64,000 bases of DNA from Xiphophorus maculatus (GCF_002775205.1 NC_036456.1:26199850-26263849); one strand, 5' to 3'. Shown: positions 12,135 to 23,470, counted from the first letter of the stretch. Program-made: numbers and translations. The notes: a model not told the origin generated them from the sequence alone.

Positions 12135-12345
12135 GGATGGAAGTTGCGTTCAGTGTCTTCCTCAAAGGTTTTCATACTGTTTCCTTCAATGTTCCTGGTG
12201 CAGCGCCCCCACAGGCGAGGAGAGGAACAGATTTTTAAAATTTGTCTGGTTCTTTTAACTCAGTTCAGTGTGAAAGGGAACCACACCAACTGAAAGTGAA
12301 GCAAATGTTGCAACTTTGGTCCCCATTTGAACCAAATCTTCTGGG
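12135..12345. mobile_element. Family C foldback element, half copy
   Basis: Contains CAGCGCCCCCACAGGCGAGG, AGTGTGAAAGGGAACC and GCAAATGTTGCAACTTTGGT, matching 30390-30560. Only one arm is present. Confidence 0.65.
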
Positions 12346-13469
12346 TTAGTAGGCATTAAAACTCCCTGAAACTGCCACAAATGTCCCCACTTTGGATTTG
12401 CATGGTGTGAAAACTGGTGGAACAGTTGAGCTAAATGTAATCTCAGTCAATTAGTAAAGCAATAGTTCTTTCATTGTTAAAAATGAAAACCACTGTTGAT
12501 CCTCACAGTAACATAATTAAGCTACTTTTACCTCACAGATCCTCCAGTATCGGAGCTCTCAGTGTTTTTTGTTGTGTTTTTTGGTGCAGAATGAAAGATA
12601 GAAAGCAGCTCTGACCCTTCAGTGTCCTTCGCTCACACATGGACAAATCATTAGAGCGAGTTCATTGCTGTGGCTCAGCCTGCCAATAGTTCACTTTCAA
12701 CTGAAGCCAGTGGTTTAAACTTTCAAATGTACAAATGTAACGGTATGTTGCATTTGTATTTGTCAATGAAACGAATAATAAGTCAAACGGCAGTGAAGCC
12801 AGAAGGTGACATGTCATTACTGTGACATTTATTTGTGCTTTTAGGTCATATTTCACTCTAACTCTCGCTTGGCCACGGCCTCGCTGGGACAAATCACAGG
12901 AGACGAGGAAACATCTTCATATCTGTCTTTTATAGCCGTCCGCGGCGCTGCCAGGACTATTCAGCTCAACTTGAGCCGGTGTCCCAGAGCGTCGTCTGGA
13001 TTTCCCCCAACAGCATGGTTTCCACCGCGGGGCCAAATCAGTCCTAACCAGGAGCTTAGCTTACCATTTATCACCAGCTGCTTCCTTCACACCAACATTT
13101 CAGGGATTCTCTTCACTCCTGTTGGCCAAATCAAACATGTTTGCCAGTTTGATTGCAGAGTTCAGGGACTGGAAGAAAACAATATGCTTCACAGTTTTGC
13201 TTCTGCCAGGGATTCATGTCTCTGAGCTGTTTGGCCCTGACTTGATGGATTTTTGTCAGATCTCATGGTTGTTGCTCTAATTTTTAAATGTGAGTTGGCT
13301 GATGTTGTTTTATGCTGTTTTATTGATGCATTAAAGAATCAAGTGCAGAAAAAAACAAGGTACAAAAGTGAACTTGAGGTAGTTTTTTGTAACTTTATAT
13401 TGACAAAAAACTTTAAAAATGTGGGAAAAGTTCAATATTCAATATAGCTAGTTCTAAGCTTGTGGCTTG
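12346..13469. other. Intergenic, mostly unique
   Basis: Around 12860-13220 the DNA is less AT-rich and carries a 118-codon ORF without recognised similarity or helpful codon bias. I do not call it a gene. Confidence 0.45.
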
Positions 13470-13860
13470 TTTATTGTTGTCATAGCAACTACCTACCAAA
13501 ATGGCTGTCAATTAGAAAGTTCCCTAAAGTGTGACGTCATATGAGAACTATGTATTCCAGAACATGCACAAATTAGTTGTTGATACGGATCATGCTACTG
13601 TGCAGTGACAAACATGGACTAACTCTCTCACTCTTTGGTTACCTAGCAACCCGCTCACTCTTTGGTTACCTAGCAACAACCTGCTGAGTAACCAGCAGTT
13701 TAACGTTTCGCCAAAGAAGCACCTCTTAACTGCTTAAAAATAAGTTCAAAAAAAGCAACGGCAAAGAGGAAAGGTCACGCCACCAGTTTGTTTGTATTTC
13801 ACTTATTTAAGACAAAATTCAAATCATTAATTATGATTGACAATACGGTTGTATAAGTTT
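13470..13860 (+). repeat. Dispersed repeat family B, copy with paired X-boxes
   Basis: Identical GTTACCTAGCAAC at 13638-13650 and 13665-13677, spaced 27 bases. They are followed by CCTGCTGAGTAACCAGCAG, AGTTTAA and ACTGCTTAAAAATAA. The same layout is at 22985-23200 and 43760-43925. Confidence 0.72.
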
Positions 13861-15180
13861 TCAGTCGTATCGTTCAGATTTTTGTGTTTTAATTCCTTCT
13901 GCACTCTTGTGAACCAGGCTGGCCTCGTTCGTTTCACCCACTGTCGGAAAATCCTTCCGGTCTGCCGCCGCCTGCTTTGACCGCAGCAGGATGAATGACA
14001 CTGTTACGCTTTAAAATAACTGCCTGCGTCGCAGGGCCAGCCAAAAGTCAGATGTCTTTGTTTACTCAGTGTTTACACAGTCGGAGCGCCTCGCAGCCAA
14101 TCCGTAGCAGACCTGTAATCTGCCGCCTGTCGCCCTGTTTCACACACGAAAACCTGCAGCAGCAAAAAACGCAACAGCAAAAGGTCGGAGAAGTCACACA
14201 CACACGCAGACTAGCATGTGGTTTAACCTCACGTTCACCCCGTTTCCATCCCATAATAGATCTGACACTGTAACATTTGTGCTGCCATGGTGACAAAACT
14301 CACCAGGATGTTCAGCTGCGGTTCAAATTACCGCAGGAGTGCAAGGGTGTGTTTGTCGGTGCGCGTTGACGAGTTCGAACGGAAATCAGGCGTAGTAGAC
14401 GGAGCTGAGGTTTACGTGTTCGTGTTTGTGTTTGACAGAGTCACGGCTTGTTCATTTCTCCGCTGGAATACACAGAAACACAATGAAAAAATAAACACGT
14501 CCAGGGGAACAAGAAATGAGCCCGTCCCGTGCAAGGATTAATCATCCCGCTGTTAATTCAGCAGTACTAAACACAGGAGGAGGACTGCGCAGCACGTCTT
14601 TGAAGTCCGGACGGGCCTGAAGCTCCCAACTGGCCCGATCCGCATCAGGAGTCTTATTTCCAGAATGATTTATCCAAGCTGTCCATCGGAAACATTTTTA
14701 CTTTTCATTTCAGTGGGAGATCTGCCATAAAAGCTCGGCTGTTTATAAAATTCAGTTTTTGAGGACCTGTGTTTTTCCGTATCGCATTCCAGCACTTCCA
14801 TTTGCAGGAGCTCGAATCAGTCAGAAAACACATCTACCGTGAGGAATCTCTGGGAAAAGACACAACAAATGGATTTTGAGCACAAACATGATTTAATCAA
14901 ACCAATAAGTCTCTCATTCAAGCAAAAAAAAAAAAATGACAACAGCGGACACAACTGAGAAATGAACTCTCTAACGGTGCATCATGTTCTGGCGTCCCGC
15001 AACGTGTTTTGATTGCTTTCTGGCCCAACAGAAACCAACCCAGTATGAACCAGTAACAACCAGTAACAACCCCTTCAGCTCTTTAGTTTCACCTCACAAA
15101 AACTCAGCTGTTGACGTTTCACTTCGAACTTTAACTTAGCTCGCTAAGTCGCTATTAGCTTGGCTGCGTTTCTAATAAAA
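13861..15180. other. Intergenic, balanced composition, no gene recognised
   Basis: 13910-14840 is less AT-rich than its neighbours and free of recognised repeats, a profile seen in unique, sometimes conserved, non-coding DNA. The ORFs at 13995-14541 are short and unlike any protein I know. Confidence 0.45.
14309..14325 (+). promoter_or_regulatory. Imperfect DR5 retinoid element (candidate)
   Basis: TGTTCA-GCTGC-GGTTCA: the second half-site is perfect RGKTCA and the first has T in place of R. It lies in the balanced, non-repetitive stretch. Confidence 0.22.
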
Positions 15181-15350
15181 ACTTGATTAATCACAATCAA
15201 TCATGATCACAGTCAATTATGAATAATCGTGATTAATCATGACTAATTGTGATTAATCCTAATGAATTGTGATTAATTACAGTTAATCATGATCACAATC
15301 AATTATGAATAATCATGATTAATTGTGATTAATCATGATTAATCGTTTCA
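15181..15350. repeat. Clustered TGATTAATCA-type repeats
   Basis: More than ten TAATC/GATTA cores are packed into 170 bases, in units such as GTGATTAATCATGA and CAATTATGAATAATC. GATTAATC is self-complementary, so the array can be read as homeodomain-site-like on both strands. Most likely a simple degenerate tandem repeat. Confidence 0.8.
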
Positions 15351-16506
15351 GCCGTACTCCCTTTAGGATTTATAATCACAGGATTTCTTTGCACATATTT
15401 TACTAACTGTAAATAAATGTACCATCTGAACAAAATGTAATGGTTTGAATCCATGTTATCTGAGCTGCAGGTAGAACCAATGCTTGTCTCTGTTTAAAAC
15501 AAAACAGAAAAATAAAAACGCAAAGTGGAAATAGTTCATCTCTGCAGACATTTTGGTCACTGTCCATCCCTTATTTTCAGCCCAACTCTTGAAAAGTACT
15601 TCCAGTCTTTTTCCCTCATTTTCCCATTTCTTTGTTTTGTTGCTCTGTCTTTTTACTTTCTTTCACCCGTGAATCTCCCCGTCCTGCTGTGGCTCTCCGT
15701 GTCTCTCTCTCTCCCTGTTCCTTGCCTGTTTCCATCCTCTAACCTCGCTCCCCTCGCTCTCTCCATCGCTCTGATTATTCCTAAAATCCCTGACCATCCC
15801 AACCTCAGATCCACCACAGGCGATCATTAGCGACATTCGTGGAAATCCATCCTGGAAAAGTAGCATTTAGGAGTTCCCAGCGTTCCTGGTTAATCGTGAA
15901 TAATTCTCAGATTTTCTTCTCCCTGGAGTTCCCTCAGTCAACAACATGTTTCCTGACAGGTTTTCTTTCCCAAAGCAGGTTAGAGATTTCTGTGGTTGGT
16001 TGGAGCGTCGGAGGGCGTAAGCGCTGCCCGGTGCAGCGGGTCAGTGTGTCACTTAGTCCAGACTGGAAAAATCGATGCGGTCACTCTGCGGATTATTGCA
16101 CAAGCGGAGGAATGCCGAGCAGTCGTCAAAAACAAACACCAAAACCTGCAGCTGTGAAGCTCTTTACGTAACACGGCTCTCTGATTTAGGTAACTAGCTG
16201 AATGAAAGGAAGGATTCAAAATGTTTTGCAGCTTCAGTTTTTATGGGAACAGATCACAGTTGGATCAGATTCATTACAACAAGATTTATTACGTTGCCTC
16301 ACAACTAAATCCTATTTTTCCCCCAATATATTTTACCGTAACGAGGCCTGTGGCAATAAATCAATTAATTCAAATGAGCTCAATACTTTACATTTGCATG
16401 ATTTATTGTTTTTCTCTTTTTCTACCAAAAGCTGGATGATAAAGTCTTCAGTCTGTTGTTTTGGTCTCAACCAGCCATTTGTTTTTTTAAAATTTTGTTT
16501 ACATTT
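15351..16506. other. Intergenic with a pyrimidine-rich strand
   Basis: 15590-15780 is strongly C/T-rich on the plus strand, which keeps a 101-codon ORF open by composition. No gene or element recognised. Confidence 0.5.
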
Positions 16507-16896
16507 GCGGTGTCCAAACTTTTTGCCGTTGGGCCCCTGAGAGCACCCGAGGGCCACATTCTGTTTTGTAAGTTAAAAGTAAAACATTTATTTGTTGTTT
16601 TCATCTCTTCAGTAATATACTAAATAGATACTTTTATAAAGCAAAATAGTTTAATTTGGAATCTACAGTATAAATAAACACATGGTCTTGAACAGTTGCT
16701 GTATTAAATGACGAGTAAATATATTCCAAAACTTTCTTTTTGGGTTTATTGTCCTCGTTGTTTTCTTTCTTTTATTCCTTTTTTTCTTAAAATAAAAACA
16801 AATATTAGCTCCATTCTTGAATTATGGACAGAGGGTCCAAACAAAACGATCCAGATGGCCACGAATGGTTCCCAGGCCACACTTTGAGCATCCCTA
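16507..16896. mobile_element. Degenerate hAT-like non-autonomous element
   Basis: The left end reads GGTGTCCAAACTTTTTGCCG with GGGCCC nearby. The right end reads GGCCACACTTTGAGCATCCC, an imperfect inverted match. This 'GGTGTCCAAACT..GGGCC' end type is widespread in fish hAT-derived MITEs. No ORF. Confidence 0.55.
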
Positions 16897-17027
16897 GCTT
16901 ACAGAAACTTTGTAATTAATTTCATTTGTTTCTATCGTTTGTATTGCTTATTTATTTTGGGATTTTTAAAACGTCTTCCAGCGGTGTTAAATCTTCATTA
17001 TATTTTAAAGTTTATTGATCTTTGAGA

Positions 17028-17149
17028 TGCCCTGCGACAGACTGGCGACCTGTCCAGGGTGACCCCGCCTCTCGCCCGGAACGTAGCTGGAGAAGCACCA
17101 GCACCTCCCGACCCCATTAGGGACAAACTGTGAACAGAAAATGGATGGA
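17028..17149 (+). mobile_element. 5'-truncated LINE 3' tail with 12-bp target-site duplication
   Basis: It starts TGCCCTGCGACAGACTGGCG and ends AAAATGGATGGA, a tail shared by many teleost retroposons (L2/Maui-type, from memory). TGATCTTTGAGA occurs immediately before (17016-17027) and after (17150-17161), the mark of retrotransposition. At 122 bp it is a severe 5' truncation. Confidence 0.88.
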
Positions 17150-17161
17150 TGATCTTTGAGA

Positions 17162-17857
17162 ATGTGTTTCTTGCATTATTCTGCCATTATTACCATTAAA
17201 ATACTTGAAAATGGTATCAAAACAACACTGTAGTTTATCGCGATAACTTCTGGGACAGTTGATCAATTTATCAATTGATGGGGATATTTTTTTCAATGCC
17301 TTCACCATTAAAAGCTTTTCTACATTATGCTACAGTATTTTATTTATTAAACTATATGGACTTATTTTTCTTATTCCTTTGTTTTGTATGTGGCTTGAAG
17401 TGAATTTAATCCCAATAGTCCCATTAGAAATATATCATCAGAGAAAAATATGTGTTAGTTTTTATTATTATTATTATTGTAAACCCAAAACCTAAAAATT
17501 ATTTTTCATGTTTGTTGTATTAAACGAAAGGATTTAGTTTAATCTTTAGTTCAGTTTAATAAGTTAATTCTGTTATGGTTCATTTTTTTCAAAACTCTTG
17601 TTATACATGTTTATTACAATAAATAAAAGCTGATTTGGGTTCAGCAAAGTCAGCTTTTCAGTGAAAGTATTTGGATAAACATTGTTCAACTATTTTATAA
17701 AAAGACAAATACTTTGTGTTGTACTTGATATTTTCCATTGCAACAAAATTAAAACGGTTAACAAATAAATTTGTATCATTCTTGAGTTTGGGGGCCAAAA
17801 ATAAAATCAGTCCAAGTACCACAAATGGCCCCATGCGCCTCAGTTTGGACACCCCAA
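17162..17857. other. AT-rich stretch ending in a hAT-like terminus
   Basis: 17780-17857 reads GGGGCCAAAA..ACAAATGGCCCC..CAGTTTGGACACCCC, the reverse of the GGTGTCCAAAC end at 16509. It may be the far end of a larger nested element. A short TTA tract lies at 17463-17478. Confidence 0.45.
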
Positions 17858-17904
17858 TAATTCATCCCAGCAGTATTTTCTTCTTTCTCTCAGAGCAACC
17901 TGAG

Positions 17905-18160
17905 GTAAAGTGACACGTCCGTAACGGCGTAGCAGAGTGGATGATGGATGCTCCCTGTGTCTGTGTCGAGCTCCCGTAGCAGCCGAGGAGTTTCTCCACG
18001 GTTGCCATGGAGACGGAGCGGGGCTTTAAACATTTAATACTCCGGCGGTATGAGGGGACGGCTGCCGCGCCCCAAGGATAATAAACGTGGGTCGGAGCTA
18101 CTGATTCATCATCCCTTCCTCTCCTGCTGGTTCAGCCGCTGTCAGTCATCTTTAGCCTTT
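17905..18160. promoter_or_regulatory. GC-rich unique island with RFX-like X-box (candidate element)
   Basis: Locally GC-rich DNA inside AT-rich surroundings, with no repeat similarity to other parts of the window. GTTGCCATGGAGAC at 18001-18014 resembles the RFX X-box. No ORF or splice signal supports an exon. Confidence 0.3.
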
Positions 18161-18325
18161 CGGTTCTGAAACCGGTCCAGAACCAGCATGTGGAAGACAT
18201 TTTGTCTTTTCTTTGCTAACGGTTCACCTTTCCCCAAACGGCAGCCATGATTCAGGGTTCACTTAGACAGATTTTTGACTTTTTTAGATCAGCCGCTAAC
18301 AAACGTTTTCCTTTCAGCCTTTTTG

Positions 18326-18338
18326 TGACCTCTGACCT
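18326..18338 (-). promoter_or_regulatory. Perfect DR1 nuclear-receptor site
   Basis: On the minus strand AGGTCA-G-AGGTCA, two perfect half-sites spaced by one base, about 170 bases from the GC-rich island at 17905-18160. Confidence 0.35.
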
Positions 18339-18464
18339 TTTGGAAAGTTCTGTCCTTTCTGCTTGACTTCAACACTTATGGCAGTAATTGCTGTTGAAAT
18401 ATTTGTTGCCTGTTTTTGCTTCTTTGCCATTTCATCAGCGGTTCGGGGCGGATTCTGTTATAAA

Positions 18465-18900
18465 CAGAAAATATTGTCTAGAAAAAAACTTCCTAAAATT
18501 TCCAAGTTTTTTCCTGAAAATTTCCGAGTTTAATCGTAACATTTCAAAGTTTTTTCTAGCAAATGTTAAATTTTGAAATCTCAGAAATTTAAAAAACATT
18601 TTTTGAGAACATTTCAGAAATGTTATTTTTTGGCAAAAATCCTTGGCATACATTCAGAAAAAACTCCTCTTTTTTTCTATATACAATTGTGCAGTAGGGC
18701 CATCGTAATAAAAAGAAAACAACTAATTTTGAGATTAATCTCAGAAATCTTCGAGAAAAAAACCCTAAAAATTTCTGAGATTAATTGCAAAATTTCACAA
18801 TTTTTTCTAGCAAATGTTCAACTTTTCAATCTCAGAAATGTAAAAAATGTTTTATAGAAAATGTTCTTGGCATTTACTCCTTTTTGTCTATCTACAATAT
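18465..18900. repeat. Two adjacent copies of an AT-rich dispersed repeat
   Basis: 18480-18680 and 18720-18900 repeat the same order: AGAAAAAAAC, AAAATTTC, GTTTTTTCTAGCAAATGTT and TCTCAGAAAT. They are diverged, and more decayed pieces continue to ~19070. The ORFs here are composition artefacts. Confidence 0.7.
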
Positions 18901-19257
18901 GACAAGTCCCCAAAAATAATTCATTTCCTTCACATTTTCTTCATTTCAAAAAAATTTCAGCTTGATTTTTTTTAAAAAAATTCTGGAAAAAAAAGCCAAA
19001 CTTTTTCCCCCCAAGTTTAGAACTCAAGAATGTTTGTGTTTTTTCTAGAGAATTTCAGAGTTTGCCAGAAATGTTCTTCTTTTCTTTAATCTGCAGTCTC
19101 AGGCGCTAATTCGCCGTCATAATTTGCTCAGTTTCTGGAAACATTTGTTTGGTGACCAAAGTTCAAACTAGACTCTTTTCTTCTTTGTCATTTTGTCTGC
19201 CGCACAAAAACGGGAGTAAATTTCCGCCAAAGAAACTCTAAAAGTTTGAGTATTTAC

Positions 19258-19475
19258 GTATTATTTTACTCACAAGAAGATATTTTCCCCTGTTATTAGT
19301 AAATTGATCTGCCAGTAGTCATTTTTCACATAATAAGGAATTATATACTTAAAACAAGTTTCTATATCTTGGTGAAAAGTTACTTGTAAGTTAGTTATTC
19401 CAAGTGTAATAAGATATTTTTACTAGAAATTAGAGCAAAAATATTTGGTAAGATTTTGTATTTTTGCAGTGTGCT
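19258..19475. repeat. AT-rich dispersed repeat (ACTTAAAACAAGTTTC type)
   Basis: Contains CACAAGAAGATATTTTCCCC, AAGGAATTATATACTTAAAA and AGCAAAAATATTTGGTAAG, a word set I associate with common fish interspersed repeats. No coding capacity. Confidence 0.5.
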
Positions 19476-20189
19476 ACGTTAGTGAGATTCAGTAGAGTAA
19501 TAAATATGTGTTTTGGTGAGTTGCATTGGCAAAGTGTGAAAGATTGCTGTTATTTATGTTACTTTTGAGACATTTGAGTGTAAAACTAGGTAATACACAG
19601 CGGCAAAAAATTTTAACATACATTTTCATTATGCAGTAGAAAATAAAAAATCAGCACCTAAATGTTGCCTTCAAATCTAGTGAATATCAAGTTATGAGTG
19701 ATAAAGACATCGAATCCTTTTACTTTCTTAAATGTAAGGAATAATTTCACCGTTCATAAAAACTTACAGTATATCAAAGTTTTTCTTCCTCTTCCCAGGA
19801 AAGAGCTGATGTCATGTACCAACAAATCACCACCGATTATTCATGACGAACTCAAAACGCTCCCGCAAACCAGATATTCACAAACACAAACGAACACCGT
19901 TGAAACCACCGCATTCTTGATTCCCAGTCAGGGCTTCCTCTGGTGAGAACGCACAAGGACTTTGGTCATATCCCGCTCTGGACTTGTGTTTGTGTATGCG
20001 CCATGTGTCCCCAAAGTGCATGTTTGCGGTATAAACCGCTGCATGTCCAGAGGACGGCGTCATTTGTATCTCAGAAGCAGCTCAGTGAATGTGAAAGTTT
20101 AACAAATGGTCTGCATTCAGTCCAACTAAAATGTACCGTCGGACAGCTGGCATTTTTCAGTGGATATCACACAAAGAGATTGTTTTTCT

Positions 20190-20345
20190 TATTACAAGAA
20201 TAAAAGAATGATATTAACAGCACAAAGTCATAACATTATGAAAATGTATTAGTAGACTAATAGAATAAACATGCAATTTTACCAGAAGGAAGTCGCAAAA
20301 TTATGAGAAAAAGTTGTTTCAATGCGCAAGAAAAGGTCTAAACGA
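20190..20345. repeat. Short degenerate AAGTC/AATA tandem repeat
   Basis: Units such as CACAAAGTCATAACATTATG and AAGTCGCAAAATTATGAG, of the same family as 11585-12095 and 61380-61890. Confidence 0.65.
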
Positions 20346-21462
20346 GCACAATCATTTCAAAGTACTGCTGCTAATAATAATCGCTGTTCATGTTAATTAA
20401 ATGCGAGCCGAACACCTTCGTTCACTTCCTCAGCTGGCGTTGTTAAAACTACAATTCTAAAGCTGCGCATAAATTCAACATCATCACTCAAATCTTTTTC
20501 TTGCGTTTGCTGGATGGCCTGGTTGAAAATCTACCGTAAGAATCCAAGTGAATGGGAGAAAGCCCAAACTGTGCTGTAAGCGATAGTGCAGAAGAATAGC
20601 GACTCGTATCTGACTTTTACATGTCAGTCTGAAAGGCCCAATTCTGATTTTGTTTTCCCGCAAAAATCCAATTTAACCCTAATTCCATATGTGGTACCAA
20701 ATTAGATACGCGTCGGATTGTTTTCAAAGCTTCTGTTGCATTTCATCCGAATTTTATATCATTAAAGTGAGAAATTGTATCATGATTCTGCACCACAAGA
20801 AGCCAGAACGAACATAAACAATGCCTGAAAATAATCATATCTATAAAATTGTGACGAATGTTTTTGTCAGTGAAGCTTATCACATCTCAATCCCAATCCC
20901 ACCATCCTTGGTCTGAATATGAATTAAAACTGAGTTTCCTACAGAAGTAGCTCTTTAGATTATTCTGATTTTCTAACAGACCGCAGTCGGAATCTGCACG
21001 GCACCAGAAAACATCAATGTGTATTTAATTTAACTCTGTTGGAGAAGGAGAATATTTCCGCCTCGATCTATAGCCGTTAGCCACTATCACAATCTCCCCT
21101 GACCCAAACCGTACCACAGTCGCTTTGCTCCGATACCTTAGAAGGTGAAAACACGGTGAGTGAACATTAAAACATGTTTTTGAACGTAGCGCTTTCCAAT
21201 ATTAATATCCCTGCCTGACCATAACGTTGTTCTTTCAGCCACATCACAGACACGTGTTGTTACTCCACGTTAATATTCCCTATGTTACGTTTCTTTAACC
21301 TTACTATTATTATTCTGCATCGTATTCACTCTGTTTTTGTCTCTCTGTCTGTTCCCCTCACTAAAATGCCACCCAAGTCGACTTGTAAAGTAAAAAAGCA
21401 GCAGAAGAACCTGGAGATTTTTTTTCTCCCGTGAAAAAATTTATAGACGACTCTGGGTTGCA
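20346..21462. other. Intergenic, possible eroded element start near 21366
   Basis: At 21366 an ATG opens MPPKSTCKVKKQQKN..., a lysine-rich start that stops after 22 codons and could be the beginning of a transposable-element protein. GGTGAGT near 21154 and TTCTTTCAG near 21238 look like a donor and acceptor. The evidence is too thin to call an exon. Confidence 0.25.
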
Positions 21463-22274
21463 TATATCACACTCTGAGTGTGTGTTCTGGTGTGTATATC
21501 ACAGTGTGAGTGTGTGTTCTGGTGTGTATATCACAGTGTGTGTGTGTGTTCTGGTGTGTATATCACAGTGTGTGTGTGTGTGTGAGTGTGTGTTCTGGGT
21601 GTGTATGTCACAGTGTGAGTGTGTGTTCTGGGTGTGTATATCACAGTGTGAGTGTGTGTTCTGGGTGTGTATATCACAGTGTGTGTGTGTGTTCTGGGTG
21701 TGTATATCACAGTGTGAGTGTGTGTTCTGGGAGTGTGTATCACAGTGTGAGTGTGTGTGTGTGAGTGCGTGTTCTGGGTGTGTATATCACAGTCTGAGTG
21801 TGTGTTCTGGGAGTGTATATCACAGTGTGAGTGTGTGTTCTGGGAGTGTATATCACAGTGTGAGTGTGTGTTCTGGGAGTGTGTATCACAGTGTGAGTGT
21901 GTGTTCTGGTGTGTATATCACAGTGTGAGTGTGTGTGTGAGTGTGTGTTCTGGGTGTGTATATCACAGTGTGAGTGTGTGTTCTGGGTGTGTATATCACA
22001 GTGTGAGTGTGTGTTCTGGGAGTGTGTATCACAGTGTGAGTGTGTGTTCTGGTGTGTATATCACAGTGTGAGTGTGTGTGTGAGTGTGTGTTCTGGGTGT
22101 GTATATCACAGTGTGAGTGTGTGTTCTGGGTGTGTATATCACAGTGTGAGTGTGTGTTCTGGGTGTGTATATCACAGTGTGAGTGTGTGTGTGTGAGTGT
22201 GTGTTCTGGGAGTGTATATCACAGTGTGAGTGTGTGTTCTGGGTGTGTATATCACAGTGTGAGTGTGTGTTCTG
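21463..22274. repeat. ~33-bp minisatellite, about 23 units
   Basis: The unit contains TATATCACAGTGTGAG and GTGTGTTCTGGGTG. Variants include loss of one G, AGTGTGT in place of TGTGTAT, and inserted GTGTGTGA. Because 33 is divisible by three, all frames stay open and give repetitive Cys/Val/Ser ORFs up to 165 codons, none credible as protein. A 143-bp four-unit block at 21904 is repeated almost exactly at 22047, showing recent higher-order duplication. Confidence 0.97.
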
Positions 22275-22719
22275 GAAGCCGAGGGAGGAGTGAGGTAGCG
22301 TGTTGGGTGTCACTGACCCTGAAAAACTGCTGGACTATAAATATAACACACTGTTTATTGTTTCTTTTATTATTCAACTTTTAAGGCTCTTTCTACTTTT
22401 TTCTTTATCAGAATCTTTTAATAATTTTTGTCCAGCTCTTAAAAAAACTATATATTTTGCCCAATGCTAAATGGATGTGACCCATTTTTTGTGTATTTTA
22501 CTTTGAATTTATGTTTTTCTTAAGACTAAAAGAACAATTGAGAGAAAAATGTATTTAATTGTCAAAAAGGAGCCTTAAAACCAATGGATTGAACTTCACA
22601 CAACATTTTATGACATTACGTGACAATGCAGATTTTTTTAATAACTTTTTTCCTCATCTTAAAAAAAACAATCTTTAATTTTCTAAATTAACCTGCTTTT
22701 AATTTGTGGGATTACAAGT
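22275..22719. other. Intergenic, AT-rich, nothing recognised
   Basis: No ORF, repeat or motif of note. Confidence 0.5.
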
Positions 22720-22920
22720 CAAGAAATTGCTAGAAAAAGAAAGGAAATTGTTGGAAAAAACATGGAAATTTTTTGAGTTTCAAGCATCAGTGAACTTTGA
22801 CTTTTGGAAATTTTCTGAGTTCCAAAAATTTAAATTTTTTGACTTTTCAAACTTTGAATTTTCTTAGTTTTCCTAGAAGTTTTTGGGTGGAAATTTACTC
22901 CTTTTTTTCTATCTACAATA
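22720..22920. repeat. AT-rich dispersed repeat (as at 9990 and 18465)
   Basis: Contains GAAATTTTTTGAGTTTC, GGAAATTTTCTGAGTTCC and AAATTTACTCCTTTTTTTCT, shared with 18840-18900. Confidence 0.55.
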
Positions 22921-22984
22921 AATCAATAACAATAAACATCTCTATACGTGATCAATATCAATAGATAATATGTCTGATAGAATA

Positions 22985-23200
22985 TTCACTGACCTGACAA
23001 GCTCTCTGGTTACCTAGCAACCCACTCATTCTTTGGTTACCTAGCAACAACGTGCGCAGCAGCAGTTTAATGTTTCACTTCATAACTGCTAAGAAGTTAA
23101 AAACCACCAGTTTGGCATTATTTCACATATTTAAAACAAAAAACTAATCAATAATTATTGATATTGACTGATATGAAACGGTTATATAGTAATTTTCAGC
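22985..23200 (+). repeat. Dispersed repeat family B, copy with paired X-boxes
   Basis: GTTACCTAGCAAC at 23009-23021 and 23036-23048, again 27 bases apart. They are followed by AGCAGCAGTTTAATGTTTCAC and AACTGCTAAGAAG as at 13638-13740. Confidence 0.72.
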
Positions 23201-23246
23201 CATTACCTACAGAGGCCCCGATACGCCATCGTAGATTCATCTAAAC

Positions 23247-23470
23247 CAGGGGTGGGCACTCCTGGTCCTCGAGGGCCGGTGTCCTGCAACTTTTAGATGC
23301 ATCTCTACTTCAACACACCTGAGTCAAATAATGAGGTCGTTAACAGGACTCTGGAGAACTTGACTGCACTTAGGAGGAGATTCAGCTGTTGGATTCAGGT
23401 GTGTTGGACCAGGGAGACATCTAAGAGTTGCAGGACACCGGCCCTCGAGGACCAGGAGTGCCCACCCCTG
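23247..23470. mobile_element. hAT MITE, complete, with 8-bp target-site duplication
   Basis: A 224-bp element starting CAGGGGTGGGCACTCCTGG and ending in the inverted CCAGGAGTGCCCACCCCTG. The terminal inverted repeats run ~44 bp almost without mismatch. ATCTAAAC flanks it exactly on both sides (23239-23246 and 23471-23478). An 8-bp duplication and CAGGGG ends are the signature of hAT transposons. No transposase. Confidence 0.95.

Noticed and set aside
21431..22384. Long Cys/Val/Ser-rich ORFs (up to 165 codons) in several frames
   Set aside because: They are readings of the 33-bp minisatellite, whose unit length is divisible by three. No start context, domain or non-repetitive part supports a gene.
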